From Mycobacterium sp. (GTDB taxonomy: Bacteria; Actinomycetota; Actinomycetes; Mycobacteriales; Mycobacteriaceae): DNA of 7,112 bases. Shown here piece by piece: positions 1 through 6,251 of the stretch. Both the position numbers and the translations under genes were made by a program. The notes beneath the pieces were generated by a model, which was not told the origin of the DNA, did no database searches, and saw only the letters and a program-made list of their open reading frames with translations. The DNA lies in assembly GCA_025965815.1 (NCBI GenBank), contig JAOPWF010000582.1, positions 1 to 7,112 of the forward strand, in the 5' to 3' direction. Every line of letters starts with the position of its first letter. Within the stretch, counting starts at the first letter, position 1.

Positions 1-645
1 CACAGTCGCCAAGACGCCGACGCGGACACCGTGATCGCCGAACTCGCCGAGCATGCAGCTGTCGAGATACCCGGGGCCCAGTACTCGGGCATCACAGTCA
101 CCCGCAACCGCAAGACCATCGACACACCGGCGGCTTCGCACCATTACCCGCTGCTGCTGGACAAGAATCAGCAGCGCCACCGGGAGGGTACCTGCCTGAT
201 CGCGGCCTGGAATGAAAAGACCGTCCTGGTCGCGGACCTGGAGAACGACGAGAGGTTTCCGCGCTACCGGCGGGACGTGCTCGAGGAAACTCCCATTCGC
301 ACGATCATGGCCTTCCAGCTGTTCATCGCCGGCGAGACGATGGGCGCCCTCAACGTCTACGCGGAGACGCCCGGCGTCTTCGGGCCCGAGACCAGAGAGA
401 TCGGGCAGATCTTCGCCGTCCACTCGTCGGTCGCGTGGAATTCGGCGCGGCGGGACGCGCAGTTCAAGCAGGCGCTGAGCAGCCGGGACACCATCGGCCA
501 GGCCAAGGGCATGATCATGGAGCGCTACAGCGTCGACGCGATCCGGGCGTTCGAGCTGCTGCGCAAGCTGTCGCAGGAGTCGAATGTGCCGCTGACTCAG
601 ATCGCGGCCGAACTCGTCGCGAAGGGCAGCGCCGGCGCCGGCTAG
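1..645 (+). CDS. GAF-ANTAR domain antiterminator (5' partial)
   Basis: A sensor/output regulator: an N-terminal GAF domain followed by a C-terminal ANTAR domain. ANTAR domains bind RNA hairpin pairs and control termination or ribosome access. The frame is open from base 1, and the residues before the first GTG (base 31) already resemble the family's N-terminus (DADT...LAEHAAVEIPGAQYSGITV), so the true start probably lies left of the window. Of 214 visible codons, the GAF domain fills roughly 1-148, with the characteristic EG-C segment, the DL-ND-RFPRY segment and MGALNVYAE. ANTAR occupies about 155-206: SSRDTIGQAKGMIMERY, then the AFELLRKLSQESN helix and the TQIAAELV helix. The reading ends at TAG 643-645 with about 40 bp before the next promoter. 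No transmembrane segment is visible, so it should be cytosolic. The ligand and RNA target are not predictable from sequence. Family assignment is firm; the specific role is unknown. Confidence 0.9.
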   Translation, partial: HSRQDADADTVIAELAEHAAVEIPGAQYSGITVTRNRKTIDTPAASHHYPLLLDKNQQRHREGTCLIAAWNEKTVLVADLENDERFPRYRRDVLEETPIRTIMAFQLFIAGETMGALNVYAETPGVFGPETREIGQIFAVHSSVAWNSARRDAQFKQALSSRDTIGQAKGMIMERYSVDAIRAFELLRKLSQESNVPLTQIAAELVAKGSAGAG

Positions 646-687
646 GTCGGGTCACCTGTCCGGCGGCCGCTATTTCGACGCGCGACC

Positions 688-713
688 GTTTATCGGCATC
701 TATTCGGGGGTAC
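688..713 (+). promoter_or_regulatory. SigF-type promoter upstream of the ferritin-CDF operon
   Basis: GTTT (688-691), a 16-bp spacer and GGGTAC (708-713) match the mycobacterial SigF consensus (GTTT/GGTTT, N15-17, GGGTA) essentially perfectly. The expected transcription start is near 720. That leaves a leader of about 30 nt with the Shine-Dalgarno stretch AGGAAGAAGG (737-746) before the GTG at 753. Position, orientation and spacing all fit. SigF control would place the downstream metal genes in a stationary-phase or envelope/oxidative stress regulon. The match is seen in the sequence; use by SigF rather than a related sigma factor is inferred. Confidence 0.7.
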
Positions 714-752
714 GCGTGGCCATCTCCCAAGCCGTCAGGAAGAAGGTCTCCG

Positions 753-1295
753 GTGACCACCTCAACCAATCAGTTCGCCATCGACATCACCAAAATCCGG
801 GAGGATGCCCGCAGTCACATGGACGCAGGGGCTGTCACTGCGGGCAACACCATCGACGTCAAACGTCTCATCGAGGTCCTCAACGAGGTAGTCGCGACCG
901 AGATCGTCTGTTACCTGCGGTACAGCCAGCACGCCATCGCCGCCACCGGCCTTGACCGCGCTCAGGTCGCCACCGAGTTCGAAGAGCACGCCGGTGAAGA
1001 ACTCCAGCACGGCATGTGGGCGGCCGAACGCATCAGCCAACTCGGCGGAGACCCCGACTTCAACCCCACGACACTGAAGGAGCGCAGCCACACCGAGTAC
1101 GTCACGGTGGACGACGCCGACCTGACCCGCATGCTGACCGAAAATCTTGTGGCAGAACGTATTGCCATCAGCAGTTACCAGGAGATCATTCGATGGATCG
1201 GTGACGGCGATCCGACGTCGCGGCGACTGATGGAGAAGATCCTGGCGCAGGAAGAGGAACACGCCGACGACCTGAAAGACCTCCTCGGCATCTGA
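753..1295 (+). CDS. Ferritin-like diiron protein (bacterioferritin/Dps-like)
   Basis: A 180-residue four-helix ferritin-like protein, probably a ferroxidase that oxidises and stores or detoxifies iron. The start is GTG 753, with AGGAAGAAGG 6 bp upstream; the frame stays open far upstream but has no family similarity there. The diiron ligands are all visible: E50 (helix A, VVATEIVCYLRY), E83-x-x-H86 (EELQH), E135 (LVAERIAISSYQ) and E167-x-x-H170 (EEEHADDLKDLL). Compared with classical bacterioferritin there is an N-terminal extension of about 32 residues (IREDARSHMDAGAVTAG), typical of a separate bacterial ferritin-like family that I recognise by this tail. The residue after E83 is Leu84, where haem-binding bacterioferritin carries Met, so haem binding is unlikely. 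There is no signal peptide, so it is cytosolic. It is followed 19 bp later by a metal exporter gene, almost certainly in one transcript. The exact substrate and cage size cannot be read from sequence. Confidence 0.88.
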   Translation: MTTSTNQFAIDITKIREDARSHMDAGAVTAGNTIDVKRLIEVLNEVVATEIVCYLRYSQHAIAATGLDRAQVATEFEEHAGEELQHGMWAAERISQLGGDPDFNPTTLKERSHTEYVTVDDADLTRMLTENLVAERIAISSYQEIIRWIGDGDPTSRRLMEKILAQEEEHADDLKDLLGI

Positions 1296-1314
1296 CGGGA
1301 TAGGAGTCCGGGGC

Positions 1315-2283
1315 GTGAAGACACTCGATCTCCGTCGAACGACTGCCGACGTCGGTGCCGGAGCGGAAAGTACCCGGACGGTACTCGTCGCACTGGGCGC
1401 CAACTTCGCCGTCGCAATGGCCAAGACGGTGGCAGGTGTGCTCACCGGGTCCGCCTCCATGGTTGCCGAGGCGGCGCACTCGTGGGCGGACACCGGAAAC
1501 CAGGGGTTTCTGCTCGTCGCCAACCGTCGCAGCGCCCGAATGGCCGACGACGAGCGTCCTCTCGGTTACGGGCGGGAAGCTTACGTCTGGTCGCTGTTAG
1601 CCGCCGTCGGCCTCTTCGTGGTCGGCGCCACGGTGTCGGTGTGGCATGGGGTGACCGAGCTGCTGCATGGGGAATCGAGTTCGGAGAACTTTTCGGCCGC
1701 GTACATCGTCCTGGCCATTGCGCTCGTCCTAGAGGGCACGTCGTTATTTCAGGCGGTTCGGCAGCTTCGAAGTGAGGCACACAGTTACGACCGTGACCTT
1801 CTCGACTATGCCCTGGAAACGTCGGACCCGACGCTGCGCGCCGTCTTGGCCGAGGACAGCGCGGCGATCGTCGGCGTGGTGATCGCCTTCGTGGGCATCG
1901 CGCTCCACCAGTTCACCGGTCATGCCGCTTGGGACGCCATCGGGTCGATCCTCATCGGGATACTGCTCGGTGTCGTCGCCGTGGTACTCATCGACCGCAA
2001 CCGGCGCTTCCTGACCGGCGAGCCGGGCTCTGAGGAGCTACATCAGGCCGCGGTCTCCCGCATCGAGCAGTTGCCCGAAGTGGCAGCCGTGCGTTTCCTG
2101 CGTCTGGAGTACGTCGGACCGAAACAGCTGTTCCTGGTCGCAGGCGTCGACCTGGTCGGTGATCAGGTGGAATCCCGTGTCGCGCATACGCTTCGGCGGT
2201 TGGAACGAGAACTGGAACGCAATCCACACATCGTCGATGCCGTCTTGACAATCGCCGCCCCCGACGACTCAGTGGAGACCTAG
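1315..2283 (+). CDS. Cation diffusion facilitator (CDF) metal efflux transporter, ZnT9-like
   Basis: A 322-residue inner-membrane divalent metal/proton antiporter of the CDF family. The start is GTG 1315, with AGGAG at 1302-1306. Six membrane segments are visible at roughly 22-45, 47-70, 90-112, 127-145, 178-198 and 205-226, then a soluble C-terminal domain (about 230-322). The TM2 metal motif is H55-S-W-A-D59 followed by TGNQ, and R81-P-LGYGRE precedes TM3; both are hallmarks of the SLC30A9/ZnT9-like branch. In TM5 there is E180-D181-SAA instead of the usual HxxxD pair, so metal choice (Zn, Fe, Mn or Co) is uncertain. TM6 carries the D207-AIGSILIG motif. The upstream ferritin-like gene suggests iron or zinc/iron homeostasis, with both genes probably driven by the promoter at 688-713. 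Its TAG stop shares CTAG (2280-2283) with the convergent gene. Confidence 0.88.
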   Translation: MKTLDLRRTTADVGAGAESTRTVLVALGANFAVAMAKTVAGVLTGSASMVAEAAHSWADTGNQGFLLVANRRSARMADDERPLGYGREAYVWSLLAAVGLFVVGATVSVWHGVTELLHGESSSENFSAAYIVLAIALVLEGTSLFQAVRQLRSEAHSYDRDLLDYALETSDPTLRAVLAEDSAAIVGVVIAFVGIALHQFTGHAAWDAIGSILIGILLGVVAVVLIDRNRRFLTGEPGSEELHQAAVSRIEQLPEVAAVRFLRLEYVGPKQLFLVAGVDLVGDQVESRVAHTLRRLERELERNPHIVDAVLTIAAPDDSVET

Positions 2284-3038
2284 GCGTCCGGTGGCGGGCC
2301 GAACACTCCGGTCGCGCCCGACGCTTGGGGGTCCGCGTTATGGGCGTCGATGACAGCGCGGGCGTGTGCCGTGACAGTGACGCGGTGGGCACGCGCCAGC
2401 CGCCGTAGCGTCAGACGCGCTGCGCCGGCGTCGAGGCGGAGGTGCTCGGCGATGACACCGATGGCAGTGGTGATCAACAGGGTCCCCTGCAGCGCGGTGT
2501 TCATGGCGTCGGCCGTGCCTGCGCGGCGGTCCTCGGCCGGACCGGCGGACAGGGCGATCGCGGTGAGGTTGGCCAGGGTCTGGCCGATGTCGTTCGGCCG
2601 CGACTGCCCCCACGGCTTGTCGGTGTGGACGACGACCGCTCCGAGCGGGACCCCCACCGCGGTGATCGGAAACGCGCGCACGCCGCGCATCCCGGCCGCG
2701 GTCGCGTCCTGCCGGTACCGGGGCCATCGGGTGTCGTGCGCATCGGCCAGATCGTCGATCAGGGTGAGGGCACCGTCACGGGCACTGACCAGTGCGGGTC
2801 CGGTGCGCTGAAAGTCCAGATCCCTAGCGGAGTCCTCACGCACCGACTCAGCGACGATTTCCACGACCGCATCCTCGGCGGCACGGCGGGGATCCAACAG
2901 CACGACGGCCGCCGAGTAAGCGTCCAGACACACCCGCGCATCGACCGCCACAGCCTCGAGCAGGACCGGTAGATCGAAATCGGCGGTCAGTGCCGCCGTC
3001 AGCTCTGCCATCGCCGACCTGGTTCGCGGCGTACTCAT
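2280..3038 (-). CDS. GAF-ANTAR domain antiterminator
   Basis: A 252-residue cytosolic regulator with an N-terminal GAF domain (about 10-165) and a C-terminal ANTAR RNA-binding domain (about 181-233). The GAF part shows LTADFDLPVLLEAV, the DTRWPRYR segment and PLGAVVVHTD. The ANTAR part runs ALQGTLLITTAIGVIAEHL, then the LTLRRLARAHRV helix and VTAHARAVIDAHN; it is more diverged than the copy at the left edge. A 19-residue Gly/Pro-rich tail follows. The start is ATG 3036-3038, with a GCAGG element about 9 nt upstream; an in-frame TGA at 3054-3056 sets the upper limit. That TGA is the stop of the broken ANTAR ORF just upstream, so the two were probably co-transcribed. It ends on CTAG, shared with the CDF gene. 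GAF ligand and RNA targets are unknown. Confidence 0.85.
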   Translation of the reverse strand: MSTPRTRSAMAELTAALTADFDLPVLLEAVAVDARVCLDAYSAAVVLLDPRRAAEDAVVEIVAESVREDSARDLDFQRTGPALVSARDGALTLIDDLADAHDTRWPRYRQDATAAGMRGVRAFPITAVGVPLGAVVVHTDKPWGQSRPNDIGQTLANLTAIALSAGPAEDRRAGTADAMNTALQGTLLITTAIGVIAEHLRLDAGAARLTLRRLARAHRVTVTAHARAVIDAHNADPQASGATGVFGPPPDA

Positions 3039-3053
3039 GACCGACCTGCATCG

Positions 3054-3293
3054 TCATTGCGCATCGCTTGTTGTGTCCTTTTTGTCGTGGCGCTCGTCGC
3101 GCAGGGACAACCGCCGGGCAACGACGTCGGCCGCCACCTCAGCGATGGAACGCCGGCTGCTGTAAGCGTAGGCCCGCAACCGGTCCAACCCTTCCGCCAA
3201 GGGTCCGACCGCGGGGGCAGAGGCTGTTCTCCGCTCGAGCCTGCCAATCTGCACTCCCGTCACCGCAATTGCAGCGACCCCCGAGTCTTGCAA
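3054..3293 (-). pseudogene. Remnant ANTAR-domain gene (internally deleted)
   Basis: A short frame (79 codons from a TTG; open back to a stop at 3318-3320) whose C-terminal half is clearly the end of an ANTAR domain: EGLDRLRAYAYSSRRSIAEV continuing into AADVVARRLSL. Ahead of it, LERRTASAPAVGPLAE looks like a decayed first ANTAR helix, with roughly nine loop residues missing between LAE and GLDRL. There is no room for a complete GAF or PAS sensor domain, and no ATG or good ribosome site precedes it. I read it as the relic of a sensor-ANTAR gene after deletion. A small functional ANTAR-only peptide is the alternative. Its stop lies 15 nt before the intact GAF-ANTAR gene and in the same frame, suggesting a former tandem pair. 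Confidence 0.5.
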
Positions 3294-3369
3294 GAACTGG
3301 ACGCTGTCTTCGGCGCATCATCCGTATTCAGTGTGGGCGGATTCACCGGTTCCCCCGCATGCCTGTTTC

Positions 3370-3395
3370 GTACCCCGACGCGGAAACCCGCAACC
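3370..3395 (-). promoter_or_regulatory. Possible SigF-type promoter for the ANTAR pair
   Basis: On the minus strand, GGTT (3395-3392), 16 bp, then GGGTAC (3375-3370) reproduce the geometry of the box at 688-713, with one weaker base in the -35 element (GGTTG rather than GGTTT). The expected start of transcription near 3360 would lead into the remnant ANTAR frame and the intact gene ending at 2280. The match could be chance in GC-rich DNA, but position and orientation are right. Confidence 0.4.
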
Positions 3396-3414
3396 GCGCC
3401 CCATCACCATCGGA

Positions 3415-3427
3415 CACAATGGCGCCA
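3415..3427 (+). promoter_or_regulatory. Possible -10 element of a leaderless promoter
   Basis: CACAAT (3415-3420) resembles a mycobacterial -10 hexamer (xAxAAT of TATAAT). It ends 6 bp before the ATG at 3427, exactly the spacing that would make that ATG the first transcribed base. No recognisable -35 element is present, which is common for mycobacterial promoters. This is weak evidence on its own. Confidence 0.25.
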
Positions 3428-3477
3428 TGCCGCAGTCCGAGCGCATTGCCCGGGACGGCCGAAAGTGGGTGGGATGA
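3427..3477 (+). CDS. Possible 16-codon leader mini-ORF of the hydrolase gene
   Basis: ATG 3427 opens a 16-codon frame (MPQSERIARDGRKWVG) whose TGA (3475-3477) overlaps the hydrolase ATG (3474-3476) as ATGA, the classic arrangement for translational coupling. The hydrolase has no strong Shine-Dalgarno of its own (only GGTGGG-like bases), so coupling would explain its expression. No homology can be judged at this length. Short leaderless ORFs upstream of genes are known to be widespread in mycobacteria; their presence here is inference. Confidence 0.25.
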   Translation: MPQSERIARDGRKWVG

Positions 3478-4406
3478 AGCGGCGCGCAGTCCTCAGGTTC
3501 GCGGCAATGCTGGTCGTGCTCGCCGGCTGTGGCACCGGACCCGAGGACCACACGCCGCGACCCGCACCGGGTCCGGCCGAAGACTTCGCCGGTCCGGTGG
3601 ACATCGGTGGCGGTCGCCACCTGTACCTCGAATGCCACGGCAGCGGTGCGCCGACCGTCATTCTGGAATCCGGCTACCACGACTCGTCGGACCCATGGAG
3701 CCTGACCGACGCCGCCGAGCCCGCGGTCGGTCCGGCGGTACTGGCCGCCCTCGACGCACACCACCGGGTGTGTGCGTACGACCGTCCCGGCACGTTGCGC
3801 TACACCGACCCACCCTCGATCACGGACCGCAGTTCGCCCGCGGCTATGCCGCGCACAGCCCGGGACGTTGTCAATGATCTTCACGCGCTCCTCGCCGCCG
3901 CTGACGTCCGCGGCCCCTACGTTCTCGTCGCCCACTCGCTCGGCGGCCTGTTCGGTCGGCTCTACGCCCAGACCCACCCCGGCGACGTCAAGGCACTGCT
4001 GTTCGTCGATTCCTTCCCTGTTGAGGTCCCCGCGTTGATGGGCGCAGACTGGCCGGCGTATCGGCAACTGCTGAACTCGCCCTTGCCGCAGTTCGCAAGC
4101 GCCCCAACGTTTGAGGTCGTCGACATCGACAAGAGCGTGGCCCAGGTCGCCGCCGCCCAGCCCTTCCCGCCCATCCCGACGGCAGTGCTCACCAAGACCG
4201 AGCCGTTCCCGATTTTCCCGTCCGGGTCCACGGGCCTTTCGGCGAAGGTCGAGCAGGTGTGGACCGCTGCGGCACGAAATCTCGTTGCCCTGCGGCCTCA
4301 GACGCCGCACACCATGGCGAGCGGCAGTGACCACTACATCCAGGTGCACCAGCCCGACCTGGTGGCGGAGACCACGAACCTGCTGATCCAACGCTCCGGG
4401 GGCTAG
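3474..4406 (+). CDS. Lipoprotein alpha/beta hydrolase
   Basis: A 310-residue secreted, lipid-anchored serine hydrolase. The signal peptide is short (MKRRAVLRFAAMLVVLAGC) and ends in an LAGC lipobox with the modified cysteine at residue 19. A Pro-rich linker follows to about residue 38. The alpha/beta-hydrolase core begins at VDIGGGRHLYLECHG. The oxyanion/early strand region is VILESGYHDSSDPW; CAYDRPG (100-106) is the usual strand-4 turn. The nucleophile elbow is AHSLGG with Ser155, where Ala replaces the first Gly of GxSxG. His287 in SGSDHYIQVHQPDLV is the likely catalytic base. The acid is not certain; D179 in LLFVDS is one candidate. ATG 3474 is preferred because it gives a textbook signal peptide; the open frame further upstream is non-coding in appearance. 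Substrate (ester, lipid or epoxide) is unknown. It ends on CTAG, shared with the lactate permease gene. Confidence 0.85.
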   Translation: MKRRAVLRFAAMLVVLAGCGTGPEDHTPRPAPGPAEDFAGPVDIGGGRHLYLECHGSGAPTVILESGYHDSSDPWSLTDAAEPAVGPAVLAALDAHHRVCAYDRPGTLRYTDPPSITDRSSPAAMPRTARDVVNDLHALLAAADVRGPYVLVAHSLGGLFGRLYAQTHPGDVKALLFVDSFPVEVPALMGADWPAYRQLLNSPLPQFASAPTFEVVDIDKSVAQVAAAQPFPPIPTAVLTKTEPFPIFPSGSTGLSAKVEQVWTAAARNLVALRPQTPHTMASGSDHYIQVHQPDLVAETTNLLIQRSGG

Positions 4407-6076
4407 GGCACCATCCAGGACAGCACCGACGCCTGAAGCGCGGACAGCACGCAGAGCAGCGCGATGAATATCAGGCTCCATACGATGACGCGCCGGAAGA
4501 TGTCGCCTTCCTTGCCGTTCAGGCCGACCGCCGCCGCCGCTATGGCGAGGTTCTGCGGGGAGATCATCTTGCCCAGCACGCCGCCCGAGCTGTTCGAGGC
4601 CGCCATCAGCACCTCGGACAACCCGGCCTGGTTGGCCGCGGTCACTTGCAGGGCTCCGAACAGCGAGTTGGCGGATGTGTCCGAACCGGTCACGGCAACG
4701 CCGAGCCAGCCCAGGATCGGCGACAGCAGCGCGAACGCCCCTCCCGCAGCGGCCATCCACGTGCCGAGGGTGATGGTCTGTCCCGATGCGTTCATCACGA
4801 ATGCCAGCGCCAGCACCGCCATCACCGTCAGGATGGCCCACCGAAGCTGATGCAGCGTGGCCCCGTACGCCTTCAGCGCGCGGGGCACCGACAGGCGCAG
4901 GGCGATCATGGTGATGAGGCCCGCGATGAGCATCTGGGTGCCGGGCGTGGTGAACAGGTTGAGCGTGAACGTGGTGAGCGACAGCGGTTGCCCCTTGGGA
5001 TTGAGCAGGTGCAGCCCAGGCCATTTGAACGTGAGCGTCGCCTCGTCCAGCAGCCTTTTCACCGCCGGGATCTGACAGATCACGAAGACCACGATGATGA
5101 TCCCGTAGGGCGCGTACGCCCGGACGACGTCGGCCCTGGTGTCGTGGTGGTCCTCGCGTTGCCCGACGGGCTGGTCACCACGCCGCTCGACGCGCGCGGC
5201 GAACTCCGGGGTCGGCTCGTCCGCCGCACCGCCAGCGACCACGGCCGGCTCGGTGTACGACCGGCGCGGACGCCAGACGCGCACCACCGCGACCACGGCA
5301 GCGGCCGACAGCAGGGACGCGACCACGTCGGCCAGCGGCACCGAGACGAAGTTGGAGGTGGCGTACTGCGCGAGCGCGAAGACCACCCCGCACGCCACCG
5401 CAACCGGCCACGTGTCCCGGACCCCGCGCCACCCGTCCACGATGCCGACCAGCACCAGGGGCACGAACAACGCCAGGATCGGGGTCTGCCGCCCGACCAT
5501 CGCGCCGAGCGTGTCCACCGGCAGGTCGGTCACCTTGCTGAGCGTGATGATCGGCGTCGCCATGGCGCCGAACGCGACGGGCGCGGTGTTGGCGGTCAGC
5601 GCCAGCACGGCGGCCTTCAGCGGCCGGAACCCGAGGGCCATCAACATCACCGACGTCACCGCCACCGGAGTGCCGAATCCGGCCAGCGCCTCGATCAGCG
5701 CCCCGAACGAGAACGCGACGATGATCGCCTGGATGCGCTGGTCATCGCTGACCGAGGCGAATGAGCGCCGCAGCACGTCGAAGTGCCCGGTCGCCACGGT
5801 CATCTGGTAGACCCAGATCGCGTTGATGACGATCCACAGGATCGGGAAGAACCCGAACGCCGCGCCCTGCGATCCGGCCAGCAACGCCTGCCCGACGGGC
5901 ATGCCGTACACCGCAACCGCGATCACGATCGCCAGGGCCAGCGACACCAGCGACGCAATCCACGCGGTCACCCGCAACGCGCCGAGCATCACGAACAGCA
6001 GCAGCAGCGGTAACGCGGCGACCAGGGAACTCCAGGCCAGGGAATGGGCTACGGGATCAAGAACCTGCTGGTACAC
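4403..6076 (-). CDS. lldP: L-lactate permease (LldP/LctP family)
   Basis: A 557-residue polytopic inner-membrane transporter (E. coli LldP has 551) that imports L-lactate, and in relatives D-lactate and glycolate, with protons. It aligns with E. coli LldP from end to end: QQxxDP at the N-terminus, then conserved AGFGTPVAVT, NTAPVAFGAM, MVGRQTPIL, DGWRGVRDTWP, LGWLGVAVTGSDTSANSLF, SSGGVLGKMISPQNLAIA, GLNGKEGDIFRR and LQASVLSWMVP at the C-terminus. Many hydrophobic helices are visible. One cytoplasmic loop, after VVRVWRPRRSYTE, is an unusually charged stretch of about 45 residues, roughly 20 longer than in E. coli at that point. I chose GTG at 6076 because GAGG (6088-6085) lies 8 nt upstream; GTGs at 6085 and 6082 overlap or crowd that site. 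It is divergent from rhamnose isomerase and convergent with the hydrolase, sharing CTAG. It probably handles the L-lactate made in rhamnose breakdown. Confidence 0.92.
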   Translation of the reverse strand: MYQQVLDPVAHSLAWSSLVAALPLLLLFVMLGALRVTAWIASLVSLALAIVIAVAVYGMPVGQALLAGSQGAAFGFFPILWIVINAIWVYQMTVATGHFDVLRRSFASVSDDQRIQAIIVAFSFGALIEALAGFGTPVAVTSVMLMALGFRPLKAAVLALTANTAPVAFGAMATPIITLSKVTDLPVDTLGAMVGRQTPILALFVPLVLVGIVDGWRGVRDTWPVAVACGVVFALAQYATSNFVSVPLADVVASLLSAAAVVAVVRVWRPRRSYTEPAVVAGGAADEPTPEFAARVERRGDQPVGQREDHHDTRADVVRAYAPYGIIIVVFVICQIPAVKRLLDEATLTFKWPGLHLLNPKGQPLSLTTFTLNLFTTPGTQMLIAGLITMIALRLSVPRALKAYGATLHQLRWAILTVMAVLALAFVMNASGQTITLGTWMAAAGGAFALLSPILGWLGVAVTGSDTSANSLFGALQVTAANQAGLSEVLMAASNSSGGVLGKMISPQNLAIAAAAVGLNGKEGDIFRRVIVWSLIFIALLCVLSALQASVLSWMVP

Positions 6077-6135
6077 GGCCACCACCTCGACGTGGGTTTG
6101 GCAATCGCTCCGGGTTTACTCCTGAAATGAGATAC

Positions 6136-6181
6136 CCGACACACCTGAAAATCAATCTTGCAGGTCAGGGCGGCGTGTCGG
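6136..6181. repeat. Inverted repeat upstream of lldP
   Basis: CCGACACACC (6136-6145) and GGCGTGTCGG (6172-6181) are inverted copies matching at 9 of 10 positions, with 26 bp between them. No T-run follows on either strand and no gene ends here, so a terminator role is unlikely. It may be a two-site operator for the divergent promoters, or chance. Confidence 0.35.
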
Positions 6182-6251
6182 CGGGCCGTCCAGGTTTAGT
6201 GCCGAACTCCGCCCTCGCCGACCTCCCCGACACAGCTCTGCGGATCCGTCG

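Noticed and set aside
631..664. GC-rich self-complementary sequence around the GAF-ANTAR stop as a terminator.
   Set aside because: GCCGGCGCCGGC is palindromic but mostly inside the coding region, the longer stem would have an 18-nt loop, and there is no T-run.
435..752. In-frame extension of the ferritin-like protein by 106 residues.
   Set aside because: It overlaps the GAF-ANTAR gene out of frame and reads as low-complexity Arg/Gly/Ala. The SigF-type promoter and a strong ribosome site point to GTG 753.
3057..3473. The hydrolase reading frame is open for 139 codons upstream of its ATG.
   Set aside because: This stretch lies antisense to the ANTAR remnant, has no protein-family look, and a longer product would bury the clear lipoprotein signal peptide starting at 3474.
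3318..5024. A 568-codon open frame on the minus strand spanning the hydrolase and part of lldP.
   Set aside because: Its translation is low-complexity and rich in Arg, Gly and His, as expected from the antisense of GC-rich genes. It crosses two well-recognised genes in other frames.
4646..5764. A 372-codon plus-strand frame antisense to lldP.
   Set aside because: The product is almost entirely Arg, His, Gln, Asp and Gly with no hydrophobic core, typical of a shadow frame of a GC-rich gene.
6111..6138. CGGGT and ACCCG as an inverted repeat near lldP.
   Set aside because: The arms are only 5 bp with an 18-bp gap, and the inner symmetry is off-centre; expected by chance in such DNA.
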